64,000 bases of DNA, taken from positions 1 to 64,000 of the forward strand of contig DATKYQ010000010.1 of NCBI GenBank assembly GCA_035528415.1, written 5' to 3'. Numbering within the stretch: the first letter of the stretch is position 1; each line of letters begins with the position of its first letter. A program made the translations under genes and the position numbers. This document shows, one piece after another, positions 8,273-19,945 of this stretch. The DNA is from DATKYQ01 sp035528415 (GTDB taxonomy: Bacteria > Myxococcota > B64-G9). A model generated the notes under the pieces. It was not told the origin of the DNA. It did not search any database and saw only the letters and a list, made by a program, of their open reading frames with translations.

Positions 8273-8932
8273 CTACTTCTTGGCCTGCGCTATCTGTTCG
8301 GCTACCTCCGCCGCCAGATCTGTCTTCTTCTTCTCGATTCCCTCGCCGAGTTCAAATCTGGCGAAGCGCCGGATGACGACGTTCTCGCCGATCTTGGTCA
8401 CCAGTTCCTGGCGCAGCTTCTCGACCGACATCTTTTGTTCACGCACGTAGGTCTGGTCCATCAGGCAATTTTCCGTATAGAACTTCTTAAGCCTGCCCTC
8501 GGCAATTTTGTCCCACATTTTCTCGGGCTTGCCGGATTCTTCGGCCTGCTTGCGGTAGATTTGTTTTTCTTCCTCGACCACGCCTTCGGGCACGTCTTCA
8601 CACAGCAGGTAAGGTGGATTTGTGGCCGCTATCTGCATGGCGATCTCGCGGCAGAAATTCTTGAAATCGTCGCCCCGGGCCACGAAGTCTGATTCGCAGT
8701 TCACTTCGAGCAGAACGCCGATCTTGCCGCCCATGTGGATATAGGCGTCAACCTTGCCCTCCGCCGCGATGCGTCCTTCTTTCTTGGTGGCCGAGGCGAT
8801 GCCCTTTTCCCTGAGGTGTCTTATTGCCTTGTCGATGTCTCCTTCGGTTTCCAGAAGCGCCCGTTTGCAATCCATGATACCCGCGCCGGTCCGCTGGCGC
8901 AGTTCAACCACCGTCTTTGCTCCGATCTCCAT
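8273..8932 (-). CDS. tsf: Elongation factor Ts, short form
   Basis: EF-Ts is the GDP/GTP exchange factor for EF-Tu. The N-terminal UBA-like part has the signature LRQRTGAGIMDCKRALLE and the core has EVNCESDFVAR. At 219 aa it is one of the short EF-Ts forms with a single core repeat, rather than the 280-aa type of E. coli. It follows rpsB by 57 nt, the near-universal pairing. Confidence 0.97.
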   Translation of the reverse strand: MEIGAKTVVELRQRTGAGIMDCKRALLETEGDIDKAIRHLREKGIASATKKEGRIAAEGKVDAYIHMGGKIGVLLEVNCESDFVARGDDFKNFCREIAMQIAATNPPYLLCEDVPEGVVEEEKQIYRKQAEESGKPEKMWDKIAEGRLKKFYTENCLMDQTYVREQKMSVEKLRQELVTKIGENVVIRRFARFELGEGIEKKKTDLAAEVAEQIAQAKK

Positions 8933-8989
8933 CTCGTAGCCTCTTGCTTTCTTCCGCCTGAGCGGATGATAATCTGAGAGAAACCCGGC

Positions 8990-9832
8990 TTATTTCGAGT
9001 CGCCGCCGGCGGGTTTGTCAGCCTGCTTGGCGGCTTCTGTGCGCCTCCGGCCGAGCACCTCGACCTTGGGACCGCCCGAGCGTCCGTCGGAAGGCCGCGG
9101 GCCCTTCTCCTCGGGTTTCTCGGGCTGCTTGGCGGCCAGATGCTCCTGGTAGAGGCGGGAGCCTTCCAGACAGGCATCGGCCATCTTTTCGGTGAACAGC
9201 TTGATGGCCCGGATGGCGTCGTCGTTGGCCGGGATGACGAAATCGATTGGATCGGGATCGCAGTTGGTGTCGGTGACGGCCACCACGGGGATGTTCAGCT
9301 TGAGCGCTTCCTTCAAGGCGATGCGTTCCTTCTTTGGATCGACCATGAAAAGCAAGCCCGGCAATCGTGTCATTTCGCGGATGCCGGGAATATTGCGCTC
9401 GAGTTTCTGGCTCTCGCGCTCGAAGTGCAGGACTTCTTTCTTGGTCAGGCGGTTGAAGGAGCCGTCCGTGGCCATTTTATTCAGGGTTTTCAGGCGCTCC
9501 ACGCTTTGGCGGATGGTTCTGAAGTTGGTCAAGGTGCCGCCTAGCCAGCGATTGTTGACATAGAACATGTCGCAACGGCCGGATTCCTCGGCGATGACGT
9601 TCTGGGCCTGCTTCTTGGTGCCGACGAAGAGAACCTTTTCACCGCGGGCGACCAGGTCGCGCGTGAAGTAGTAGGCGCGATCGAAGAGTTTCGAGGTCTT
9701 TTGCAGGTCGATGACGTGGATACCATTGCGCGTGCCGAAGATGAAAGGTCGCATCTTCGGATTCCAGCGGCTGGTCTGATGTCCGAAGTGGACGCCGGCC
9801 TCCAGCAGGGCCTTCATTGAAATAACACCCAT
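8990..9832 (-). CDS. rpsB: 30S ribosomal protein S2
   Basis: S2 sits on the back of the 30S subunit. The protein starts MGVISMKALLEAGVHFGHQ, the S2 signature, and continues with RNGIHVIDLQKT and FVGTKKQAQ. After the core (about residue 225) there is a charged, Pro/Lys/Gly-rich tail of about 50 residues, longer than in E. coli (241 aa total) but seen in other bacteria. It is the first gene of the operon running to dxr; an AGGAGAAG site precedes the ATG. Confidence 0.98.
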   Translation of the reverse strand: MGVISMKALLEAGVHFGHQTSRWNPKMRPFIFGTRNGIHVIDLQKTSKLFDRAYYFTRDLVARGEKVLFVGTKKQAQNVIAEESGRCDMFYVNNRWLGGTLTNFRTIRQSVERLKTLNKMATDGSFNRLTKKEVLHFERESQKLERNIPGIREMTRLPGLLFMVDPKKERIALKEALKLNIPVVAVTDTNCDPDPIDFVIPANDDAIRAIKLFTEKMADACLEGSRLYQEHLAAKQPEKPEEKGPRPSDGRSGGPKVEVLGRRRTEAAKQADKPAGGDSK

Positions 9833-9857
9833 CTGCTTCTCCTTTTCGGGTTTCGGC

Positions 9858-9873
9858 CGATAGTAAACTATCG
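9858..9873 (-). promoter_or_regulatory. Small hairpin in the rpsB leader
   Basis: A 6-bp perfect stem (CGATAG/CTATCG) with a TTTA loop on the mRNA strand ends 25 nt before the rpsB start. Just upstream, the decamer GGGCCACTGC occurs twice (about 9888 and 9915). Structured leaders are used for autoregulation of S2 synthesis in some bacteria, so this could be a protein-binding leader. The assignment is tentative. Confidence 0.3.
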
Positions 9874-10110
9874 ACCAGCCTCCGCCGGGGCCACTGCTCG
9901 GTTACCCAATCTCCGGGCCACTGCCCGAAGACACCCTGGGACCGCACCCGCGGCGTGTGAAAATATCCGTGGCCAAACGGATCGCGAGCCAAAAGCCCAC
10001 TATCCGAGCCACACCGGAGGGCTATGGCTAGCACAGGCGTATTGTCTTTGCAAGCAAATTTAGAGATTTTCGGGGCGTGTATTCAGAGAGAAAACTTTGG
10101 CTGAGTGTCT

Positions 10111-12843
<2,733 letters not shown>

Positions 12844-12887
12844 TGAACTCTGCCTATGTTACCGAAGTGTCTACGCGCTCGAGCGGT

Positions 12888-13820
12888 CTAGTCATCGAGC
12901 ATGTAGTTCTTGGGGTTCTCGCAGACGCCGTTGACTTCGACTTCGTAATGCAGGTGAGGACCGGTGCTGCGGCCTGTGTTTCCGATGTTGCCGATGATTT
13001 CGCCCCGCTCCATGTGATCGCCTACCTGCGCCCTGAACTGGCACAGGTGACCGTAACGTGTTCTGATGCCGTAACCGTGATCGAGCACCAACATGTTGCC
13101 GAAGCCGCCGTTCGACGAGGCGAAGGTGACCACCCCCTTGGCGGGCGCGGTTATCGGTATGCCGGGCTGGTTGGCGATGTCGATCCCCCTGTGCATGGAA
13201 CGCTTTTTGGTATAGGGATCGACGCGCGTGCCAAAATCCGACGTCACCCAGCCGTGCGTCGGCCAGATCGAAGGAGTCGAACTCAGACGGACTCGCTGCC
13301 CGCGCAGGTAGGTTTCCAGCTCACGGATGCTGCCCTCGCGCTCCTCTGCCGCGGATGCCAGCTCGTTGAGTTGCTTGCCCAGTAAATTGACGGCCAGGTG
13401 CGGGTTCTTGCCAATGGCCTGCACCATGACGGGGGTGCCGAACTCGCCCTGCGCGCCGTCGCCATCGGTGGCCGACCCGACGGGCCCCATGGCCAGGTGC
13501 CGCTCGGGATCGTGGAGCTGGGTGATGATGCGCAGCTTGGTGTCGAAACGCTGCACGCGGTCGATGACGGCCTGGATGCTGACGACTTTTTCATGCAGGC
13601 CGACCAGGCGGTTACGCAACTCGATGTTCTGGGATCGTAGCCCCCGGTTCTCACTGACCTTCTCGACGACGGAATAATAGTGAATTCCGGCGACCACGAC
13701 GCCGCACAGAACGAATAATGAAAGCGAGACGACCGTCCAGATGGTCGACTTCGATAGCCTGATGCGCCTGACCCGCGAAGATCTATCCCGCACCATCATA
13801 ATGGTATAGCGCACGCTCAT
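12888..13820 (-). CDS. M23 metallopeptidase with membrane anchor and coiled coil
   Basis: The 310-aa protein has a basic N-terminus, one transmembrane helix (about 28-47), a coiled-coil stretch (about 50-95, then 130-155) and a C-terminal LytM/M23 domain. The zinc ligands HRGID and HLHYE are both present, so the active site appears intact. Proteins of this build either cut peptidoglycan cross-links or activate amidases at the cell envelope. It lies between secA and the phosphatase gene on the same strand. Confidence 0.88.
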   Translation of the reverse strand: MSVRYTIMMVRDRSSRVRRIRLSKSTIWTVVSLSLFVLCGVVVAGIHYYSVVEKVSENRGLRSQNIELRNRLVGLHEKVVSIQAVIDRVQRFDTKLRIITQLHDPERHLAMGPVGSATDGDGAQGEFGTPVMVQAIGKNPHLAVNLLGKQLNELASAAEEREGSIRELETYLRGQRVRLSSTPSIWPTHGWVTSDFGTRVDPYTKKRSMHRGIDIANQPGIPITAPAKGVVTFASSNGGFGNMLVLDHGYGIRTRYGHLCQFRAQVGDHMERGEIIGNIGNTGRSTGPHLHYEVEVNGVCENPKNYMLDD

Positions 13821-13956
13821 GTCTGCCCGAGAAGCCTCTTCTTTTGCGTTCTACTCCTTGGATTGCCCGCGGATTGTCCGCGCACCCCTGCGCTACAGCC
13901 CAACGATTGTCTCAAGAGGTCGGCGTCGCTGTCAACATTTTTCTGGAAAAATTCCG

Positions 13957-14856
13957 TCAGTTGCGCTTTCGCCGGTTCTTTTTCCGGCTGCCCCGTTGTG
14001 CCCCGGTCGCCCGACCGCGGTTGTTTCTGTCGTAACTTACCAGGATAACGGTGATATTGTCATCTCCGCCCATCTCGTTGGCAGCGGATATCAGGCGGGC
14101 CGGAATGGTCGAGAGGTTGCCGCGCCGCATCGTCTTGTCGATCCTCTCGTCCGCGACCATCCCGCTTAGCCCGTCGGAGCACAGCAAGAACAAGTCGCCG
14201 GGCTGCATCCTGAATGAAAATGTGTCGGCGCTGACCTGGCTTTCGAACCCGACCGAACGGGTGATGATGTTGCGAAAGCGGCTGTGCGCCGCCTCTTCCT
14301 CGGTGATGAACCCTGCCTTGATCTGTTCGTTGACCAGTGAATGATCCTCGCTCACTTGCGTCAACTCTCTATCGCGCATCATGTACAGGCGACTGTCCCC
14401 CACGTGCGCAACGTAGCCCAGCTCGCCGTGCGTGAACAACAGGGTGGCCGTGGTTCCCATGCCCTCCAGCGCGGGATTCGTCGCCGACTCGGCGAAGATG
14501 GTTGCCGAGGCATCCTCGATCGCTTTTTCGAGCATTTCCAGAATGGCAAGATCTTCGCGCTCGCTGGTCGCGGCGCCCAAGAGCTCTTTCAAATTCCTGG
14601 CGTCTGTGACATGCCGCTTGATTATCTCGACGGCCATGCGCGAGGCCGTGTCGCCACCGGCGTGACCACCCATGCCGTCGGCGACCAGGTACAGGCCGAT
14701 ATTGGAGTCGGCTAAAAAGCTGTCCTCGTTGGCCTCGCGCTTGAGCCCCACGTCGGTCTTGGCCCAGTGTGAAAGCCCCTTGTGTTGGACCTTCCTGTGC
14801 CGACGCTTCTTGCTCGTCTTCTTGCGCGTTTTCTTGACGGGCCTGCTGCGCATCAT
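13957..14856 (-). CDS. PP2C-type protein serine/threonine phosphatase
   Basis: The metal-binding motifs of bacterial PP2C/Stp are all present: NEDSF, VADGMGGHAGGD, HVGDSRLY, CSDGLSG and GGDDNITVILV. The 299-aa protein has a strongly basic N-terminal tail of about 30 residues and another basic patch at the C-terminus, perhaps for membrane or nucleic-acid contact. It would reverse Hanks-type kinase phosphorylation; no such kinase lies in the window. GGGGAAGC precedes the ATG pair at the start. Confidence 0.92.
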   Translation of the reverse strand: MMRSRPVKKTRKKTSKKRRHRKVQHKGLSHWAKTDVGLKREANEDSFLADSNIGLYLVADGMGGHAGGDTASRMAVEIIKRHVTDARNLKELLGAATSEREDLAILEMLEKAIEDASATIFAESATNPALEGMGTTATLLFTHGELGYVAHVGDSRLYMMRDRELTQVSEDHSLVNEQIKAGFITEEEAAHSRFRNIITRSVGFESQVSADTFSFRMQPGDLFLLCSDGLSGMVADERIDKTMRRGNLSTIPARLISAANEMGGDDNITVILVSYDRNNRGRATGAQRGSRKKNRRKRN

Positions 14857-14932
14857 GCTTCCCCTTTATCATAGCAACCCTGGCAGATCAATTTTCGTGC
14901 GTCAGGGTGGGTGCGAGCCAAGGTCACCGGGA

Positions 14933-16594
14933 TCAATGTTTCGCTCCAATTAATTCGCGAGCGGCAGCCCGGGCCTTGTCGCCAACACGGCTGCCACCCA
15001 ACATGCGGGCGATCTCCTCGACGCGTTGTTTATCGCTCAGGCGCACGATCTCCGATAGCGTGCGCCGGGAGACAACCCTCTTGCTGACCGCGTAGTGTGT
15101 ATTCGCCCTGGCGGCGATCTGCGGCAGGTGAGTGATACAGATGACCTGGCGCCCGGCGCTGACGGCGGCCAGTTTGCCGCCGATCACGCTGGCTACCTGT
15201 CCTCCCACTCCGGAGTCGACCTCGTCGAAAACATAACAGGACACCCGGTCGACCCGGCTCAACACCGCCGTGAGAGCCAGCAACACCCGCGAGAGTTCAC
15301 CCCCGGAGGCCACGCGCGCAAGCGGGCGCAGATCCTCGCCCTGATTCGCAGACAGCATAAGGCGCACCTGGTCGAGGCCCCACTCCTGAAGTTTGTCTGA
15401 GGAGAGCACTTCTATCCTCACGCGAGCGTCGGGCATGGCCAAAGTACGCAGCTCGCCGACGAGTTGAGCGCCTAGCCGCCCGGCTACTTCGAGGCGCCTG
15501 GCGGAGAGTTCTTGCGCAAGTCTGAAAGCCTGTTCCTTCGATCGAGCGAACTCTTCGGCAAGCTCCTCGCGGCGCGCCGACAGGTTGTCGAGCGATGCCA
15601 GCTCCGCCTCGATCTTGGCGCGTGACTCCAGCAGTGCGTCGAGGTCGGGGCCGTGGGCGCGAATCAGGCTCTTGATCGCGGCCAGGCGTTCTTCGATCTC
15701 TTCCAGTCGGCCGGGATCCGCTTGAATGGAGGTGGCCATCGATCCGACGTCGCGCGACAGCTCTTCCACCTGGCGCAGCAAGTCCGCGGTCGCATCGCGC
15801 TTCGGCGCAAGTTCGTCGTCGTAGGCGGCGAGCTCCCGAAGGGTCGAGCCCGCCCGGCCGAGGAGCTCGACCACCGCTCCCTCTTCCTCGTAGAGTAGTG
15901 CCACGACCTCGGCAAGCCCAATGGTCAGCTTCTCCGAGTGCCTCAGGCGTTCCCGTTCGCGCTGCAATTGCTTGTCTTCGCCGGGCTGCGGATCGAGCGC
16001 TTGTATACGATCGAGGGTGAAACGCAGATAGTCTTCGCGTTCTTCCCTCTGTCTCTCCTGCTTTTCGATCTGCGTCAGGCGTTTTTCACAAGAACGCAGG
16101 CGCTCGACGGCCTTGCCCACCTCGGCGCACGGCCCGCCCAGGTTGCCGAAATCATCCAGAATCTGGCGTTGGGTCTGTTCGTCGACCAGGTTGACGTGCC
16201 GATGTTGCCCGGAAATGTCGGCAAGGCCGCGGGTGATTTCGGCAAGCACAGCCAGGCTAACCTGGTGGCCGTTTAGTGAGATCTGGTTGCGCCCGGCCCG
16301 GGAGACCAGCCTGCGGATCTCGAGGGTTCCCTCGGCGGACAGGCCCGCCTGCAGCAGGCGCCGGCCGACGGTAGAATCCGGCCCGACCCGGAAGACACCC
16401 TCGACCGCCGCCGCGTCGCGCCCGGTTCTAATCATGTCGCTGTTGGCTCGTCCGCCCAGAAGGAGGTGCAGCGACTGGACGATGATCGATTTACCCGCGC
16501 CGGTCTCGCCGGTCAGGACGCTGAAACCCGGCCCGAACTCGACGCTCAGCTCGTTGATGATGGCGAAGTCGTGGATGGCCAGGCGGGTCAGCAT
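14933..16594 (-). CDS. recN: DNA repair protein RecN (SMC-like ATPase)
   Basis: RecN gathers and tethers DNA ends in recombinational repair. It has an N-terminal Walker A (GETGAGKS, 29-36), a long coiled coil from about 160 to 360 interrupted by a hinge-like segment, the ABC signature region LARVASGGELSRVLLAL, and a Walker B VFDEVDSGVGG. The 553-aa length is normal. It starts 7 nt after nadK ends; nadK-recN adjacency is a conserved arrangement. Confidence 0.96.
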   Translation of the reverse strand: MLTRLAIHDFAIINELSVEFGPGFSVLTGETGAGKSIIVQSLHLLLGGRANSDMIRTGRDAAAVEGVFRVGPDSTVGRRLLQAGLSAEGTLEIRRLVSRAGRNQISLNGHQVSLAVLAEITRGLADISGQHRHVNLVDEQTQRQILDDFGNLGGPCAEVGKAVERLRSCEKRLTQIEKQERQREEREDYLRFTLDRIQALDPQPGEDKQLQRERERLRHSEKLTIGLAEVVALLYEEEGAVVELLGRAGSTLRELAAYDDELAPKRDATADLLRQVEELSRDVGSMATSIQADPGRLEEIEERLAAIKSLIRAHGPDLDALLESRAKIEAELASLDNLSARREELAEEFARSKEQAFRLAQELSARRLEVAGRLGAQLVGELRTLAMPDARVRIEVLSSDKLQEWGLDQVRLMLSANQGEDLRPLARVASGGELSRVLLALTAVLSRVDRVSCYVFDEVDSGVGGQVASVIGGKLAAVSAGRQVICITHLPQIAARANTHYAVSKRVVSRRTLSEIVRLSDKQRVEEIARMLGGSRVGDKARAAARELIGAKH

Positions 16595-16601
16595 GGCGGC
16601 C

Positions 16602-17453
16602 TCAGGATTGTCCCCACTTCAGCTTGGCTCTCAGAATCTCGAAGTAGTTGCGCGGGGGGGTTGCCATGAAGATATGACCGGGTGCCTTTTCGATCAGCAG
16701 CCGATCTCCCGGTTCGGCTGCCACGGAATGCTGTCCATCGAAGGTTACCTGCGCCGCTTCAGTGAGTCGATCGAGCTTGAGACGGATCTTGCAGTCGGCC
16801 TGCACCACCAGGGGTCGCATGCTCAAGGTATGCGGGCAGATGGGAGTGACCAGGATGGCCATCACTCCCGGGGCGACTATCGGCCCTCCGGCCGAGAGCG
16901 AGTAGGCGGTCGAGCCCGTGGGGGTGGAGACGATCAACCCGTCGGCCCGGTAGGTGGTCAACTCGATGCCGTCGATCTCCGCCTGGATCTCGATGATGCG
17001 GCTCATGCCGCTCATGTTGACGACCACGTCGTTGAGCACCTTGGCCGAAGCCACTGTCGCGCCGCCGCGGGACAGCTTCGCCGCCAGGCGTGCCCTCTTG
17101 TAGGTGCAAAAGTCGCCGGCAAGCGCGCGCGTGAATTGTTCTGCTGCTTCTTCAACGGTGAACTCGGTCATGTAGCCGAGAAACCCGAGGTTGACGCCGA
17201 AGATTGGCACCTGGCGGTCGTCCAGCAGGTGAACCACCCTGATCATGGTGCCGTCACCACCGAGCACCACCACCAGATCCGCCTGTGCGGCCACCTCGGT
17301 GGCCTGCAGCAGCCTGACGCCCTCAAGGCCGTCTTCCAGCGTTGACTCGGCAAGCACCCGCCAGCCCCGTTCGTTGGCCAGACGGGCAAGCGTTGCGGCC
17401 ACGGCGATCACGTCGGGGTGTTTGCGCTTTCCGAATATTCCCACGCTCGACAT
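16602..17453 (-). CDS. nadK: NAD kinase
   Basis: NadK makes NADP from NAD. Visible are the GGDGT motif (VVVLGGDGTMIR), the FGVNLGFLGYM block, the conserved NDVVV and the TPTGSTAYSLSAGGP motif, all needed for activity. The 283-aa length is typical. It is the first gene of the nadK-recN pair and is divergent from rarA across an 89-nt gap that must hold both promoters. Confidence 0.96.
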   Translation of the reverse strand: MSSVGIFGKRKHPDVIAVAATLARLANERGWRVLAESTLEDGLEGVRLLQATEVAAQADLVVVLGGDGTMIRVVHLLDDRQVPIFGVNLGFLGYMTEFTVEEAAEQFTRALAGDFCTYKRARLAAKLSRGGATVASAKVLNDVVVNMSGMSRIIEIQAEIDGIELTTYRADGLIVSTPTGSTAYSLSAGGPIVAPGVMAILVTPICPHTLSMRPLVVQADCKIRLKLDRLTEAAQVTFDGQHSVAAEPGDRLLIEKAPGHIFMATPPRNYFEILRAKLKWGQS

Positions 17454-17542
17454 CGGGTTCCCCTATTACATTCAGACATTTTCTTACCATAAAGCCCAGT
17501 ACGTTACCAGAGTGCTTGCCAGCGCTCGGCGGCTTGCATAGT

Positions 17543-18889
17543 ATGAAGCCGATGAGAAGCGGTGACCTGTTCAGCGCGCAGGCCGAACGTGAGCAACGCC
17601 ACGCTCCGTTGGCCGAGCGCATGCGTCCGCGTAGCCTTGAAGAGTTCGTCGGCCAGGATGAGATTCTGGGCGAGGGCCGCTTGCTGCTGCAGGCCATTCG
17701 CCAAGACAAACTGTCGTCGATGATTCTCTGGGGCCCGCCTGGTTGCGGCAAGACCGCCCTGGCCTTGGTGATCGCGCGCACCACGGGCGCCGAGTTCGTG
17801 CCCTTCTCCGCGGTACTGGCCGGAGTGCGCGAGATACGCGAAATAGTCAAGCAGGCCGCGGCGCGACGCGACGCCTACAGCAAGCGCACCATCCTGTTCA
17901 TCGACGAGATCCACCGCATGAATAAAGCCCAGCAGGACAGCTTGTTGCCGCACGTCGAGAAGGGCACGGTCACACTGATCGGCGCCACCACCGAAAACCC
18001 TTCTTTCGAGGTCATCGCGGCGCTTCTTTCGCGCAGCAAGGTATTCGTGCTGCGGCCGCTTGCCGACGAGCACCTGGCGGTCATCGTCCGCCGGGCTCTT
18101 GCGGACTCGAAGCGCGGCCTGGGAGAACGTGGGTTGACGCTTGCCGAGGGCGCGCTGGATGACATTTGCCGCGCGGCTCAGGGAGACGCTCGCCGGGCGC
18201 TGAACATCATCGAGGCGGCCGCCGACTATCTGGCGGGAGAGGCTGGTGCCGAGATCGACACCCGGGTAGTCGAAGAGGCCGTGCAGCATCGCGCCCTGCT
18301 CTACGATCGCTCCGGGGAAGAGCACTACAACGTCGTCTCGGCCTTCATCAAGAGCCTGCGCGGTTCGGATGCGCACGCCGCGGTCTACTGGATGACGCGC
18401 ATGCTCGAGGCCGGCGAGGATCCGCGCTTCATCCTGCGCCGGATGATCATTTTCGCCTCAGAGGACATAGGCTGTGCCGATCCACAGGCGCTGCAGGTAG
18501 CCTGCGCGGCTCTGGCTGCCCACGAGATGGTCGGCCTGCCGGAGTCGGCGCTGAATCTCTCCCAGGCGGTCTGTTACTTGGCCTGCGCTCCCAAGAGCAA
18601 CAGTGCCTTGGTCGCCTACACACGCGCCCGCAAGGACGTCCGCGAACGCGGGGCGCTGCCGGTGCCGCTGCACCTGCGAAACGCCCCGACCGGCCTGATG
18701 CGCAACCTGGGCTACGGGCGCGACTATCGTTACCCGCACAACTTCGAGGGCCACTACGTAAGGGAGAACTACCTGCCGGACGAACTCAAGGGCAGGATTT
18801 ACTACTCTCCCTCGGAAAACGGCTACGAGAAGACGATTGCCGGGCGCATGGCGGCGCAGGATGAACCCTCGGCCGAGGAAGACGAATGA
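17543..18889 (+). CDS. rarA: Replication-associated recombination protein A (MgsA/WRNIP1 family AAA+ ATPase)
   Basis: RarA is a clamp-loader-like ATPase acting at stalled replication forks. It has RMRPRSLEEFVGQ at the N-terminus, Walker A GPPGCGKTALA, Walker B LFIDEIHRMNKAQQD, sensor-1 LIGATTENPSFE, and the tetramerisation domain with GSDAHAAVYWMTRML and SEDIGCADP. I chose ATG 17543 (448 aa) over upstream in-frame codons because the protein then begins directly before the conserved region; an ATG at 17552 is also possible. Confidence 0.95.
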   Translation: MKPMRSGDLFSAQAEREQRHAPLAERMRPRSLEEFVGQDEILGEGRLLLQAIRQDKLSSMILWGPPGCGKTALALVIARTTGAEFVPFSAVLAGVREIREIVKQAAARRDAYSKRTILFIDEIHRMNKAQQDSLLPHVEKGTVTLIGATTENPSFEVIAALLSRSKVFVLRPLADEHLAVIVRRALADSKRGLGERGLTLAEGALDDICRAAQGDARRALNIIEAAADYLAGEAGAEIDTRVVEEAVQHRALLYDRSGEEHYNVVSAFIKSLRGSDAHAAVYWMTRMLEAGEDPRFILRRMIIFASEDIGCADPQALQVACAALAAHEMVGLPESALNLSQAVCYLACAPKSNSALVAYTRARKDVRERGALPVPLHLRNAPTGLMRNLGYGRDYRYPHNFEGHYVRENYLPDELKGRIYYSPSENGYEKTIAGRMAAQDEPSAEEDE

Positions 18890-19275
18890 AAACGGCGGCG
18901 CTGGCCTGCCTGCTTTGCCTGTTTGCAGCGAGCGTCCCGGCCGCAGGCTTCGGCCCCTGGTCGGCGGATGCGCGCCACCCGCTGATCGGCCTGAAAAAAA
19001 CAGTGACACGCGGCGTAAATCAGCCGGCCCGCTCGTCTTCGCCCTTCGTCCTGGCCTTCGGCTTGTGGTCAAAACTGCTTACGCGTATGGACGGCCCGCG
19101 CTGCATGCACCGCCCGTCGTGTTCCACCTACGCCATCAGAGCCATGTCCCGCCAGTCGCTTATCGGCTTCTGGAAGGCTCTATCCCGTCTGATGCGCGGC
19201 CCGCGCTCGAGCGCCATCAGGATGCTTCCCCTGGCGCGCCTGCCCGGAGGGATATATTACCTCGATCCCCTCTGA
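18886..19275 (+). CDS. YidD-family (membrane insertion efficiency factor-like) protein with signal peptide
   Basis: The core GPRCMHRPSCSTYAIRAM followed by GFWKALSRLMRG matches the haemolytic-domain/YidD family, which in E. coli helps YidC insert membrane proteins. Usual YidD is 70-90 aa; this one is 129 aa because it carries an apparent cleavable signal peptide (MKTAALACLLCLFAASVPAAG) and a linker before the domain. Its ATG overlaps the rarA stop (ATGA), so the two are translationally coupled. It is not in the usual rpmH-rnpA-yidC setting. The function is inferred from the domain only. Confidence 0.8.
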   Translation: MKTAALACLLCLFAASVPAAGFGPWSADARHPLIGLKKTVTRGVNQPARSSSPFVLAFGLWSKLLTRMDGPRCMHRPSCSTYAIRAMSRQSLIGFWKALSRLMRGPRSSAIRMLPLARLPGGIYYLDPL

Positions 19276-19406
19276 GGAGCCGCCCAGAAGAGGCGGAGGA
19301 ACACCCTCAAACGGCGAGGGCTGCTTACGCTGCAGCCTGGCTTCAGCCCCAGATGTATCTTTGAACCTAGACGGTCATTTTCTCTTGAAAGAGCCGTGAT
19401 GTTCTC

Positions 19407-19631
19407 TCAGGCAGACATCACCTGGTAGATGGCCGGCCTGTACTTGGGCGGAGGAATTGGTTTGTTCTCTGCGCGGGCGGCTTGCAGCCAAAGTTCCTTG
19501 GCCTTTTGCACCTCTTGAAGAGCTTCAGCGGGAGTGTTGCCAAATGCAGAGCATGCTTCCAAGTCGGGAATATCGGCGATGTAGCCCTCGTCCTCTTCAG
19601 AGTAGAAGATGTTGATATGGTAATCTCGCAT
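19407..19631 (-). CDS. hicB: HicB-family antitoxin
   Basis: The 74-aa protein has the HicB partial RNase-H-like fold: YHINIFYSEEDEGYIADIPDLEACSAFG in pieces, then a helix with PAEALQEVQKAKELWLQAA. There is no separate DNA-binding domain at the C-terminus, as in short HicB forms. It neutralises the HicA partner encoded immediately upstream; start and stop codons overlap (TAATG). Confidence 0.88.
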   Translation of the reverse strand: MRDYHINIFYSEEDEGYIADIPDLEACSAFGNTPAEALQEVQKAKELWLQAARAENKPIPPPKYRPAIYQVMSA

Positions 19632-19885
19632 TAGTCCTCCTCCAGCTTTAGGCTGTATCGTTCGACCAGCTTTAGAAACTGGCGTATCTGGTATGGCTTA
19701 GTTTGCCCTTTCACTTCCTGGAGATTGACGAGTTCCGGAATGTCAGGATGCACGAAAATATGGTGGCTACCCTCAGTTCGAGAAAGCCGGAACCCGAAGC
19801 CACACACCAGGCTCATCATATCAGAAAAGCGTATATTCTTCGAACCGGCGAGTACCTTCTGCAGTATTTTTCTCCTGTTCGTCAT
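19631..19885 (-). CDS. hicA: HicA-family toxin (mRNA interferase)
   Basis: HicA toxins are small dsRBD-like proteins that cleave mRNA with one conserved His. The motif TEGSHHIF (His41/His42) and the following HPDIPELVNLQEVKG fit the family. ATG 19885 is preceded by AAGGGA; an in-frame GTG at 19915 would add ten residues. The order hicA then hicB is the commonest. The pair sits between rarA/yidD and the receiver gene without other mobile signs. Confidence 0.88.
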   Translation of the reverse strand: MTNRRKILQKVLAGSKNIRFSDMMSLVCGFGFRLSRTEGSHHIFVHPDIPELVNLQEVKGQTKPYQIRQFLKLVERYSLKLEED

Positions 19886-19945
19886 TCCGTTGGTTCCCTT
19901 CGGCTCGGTCAACACGATCCCATGGTATCTGATCCCCGCGGGCCT

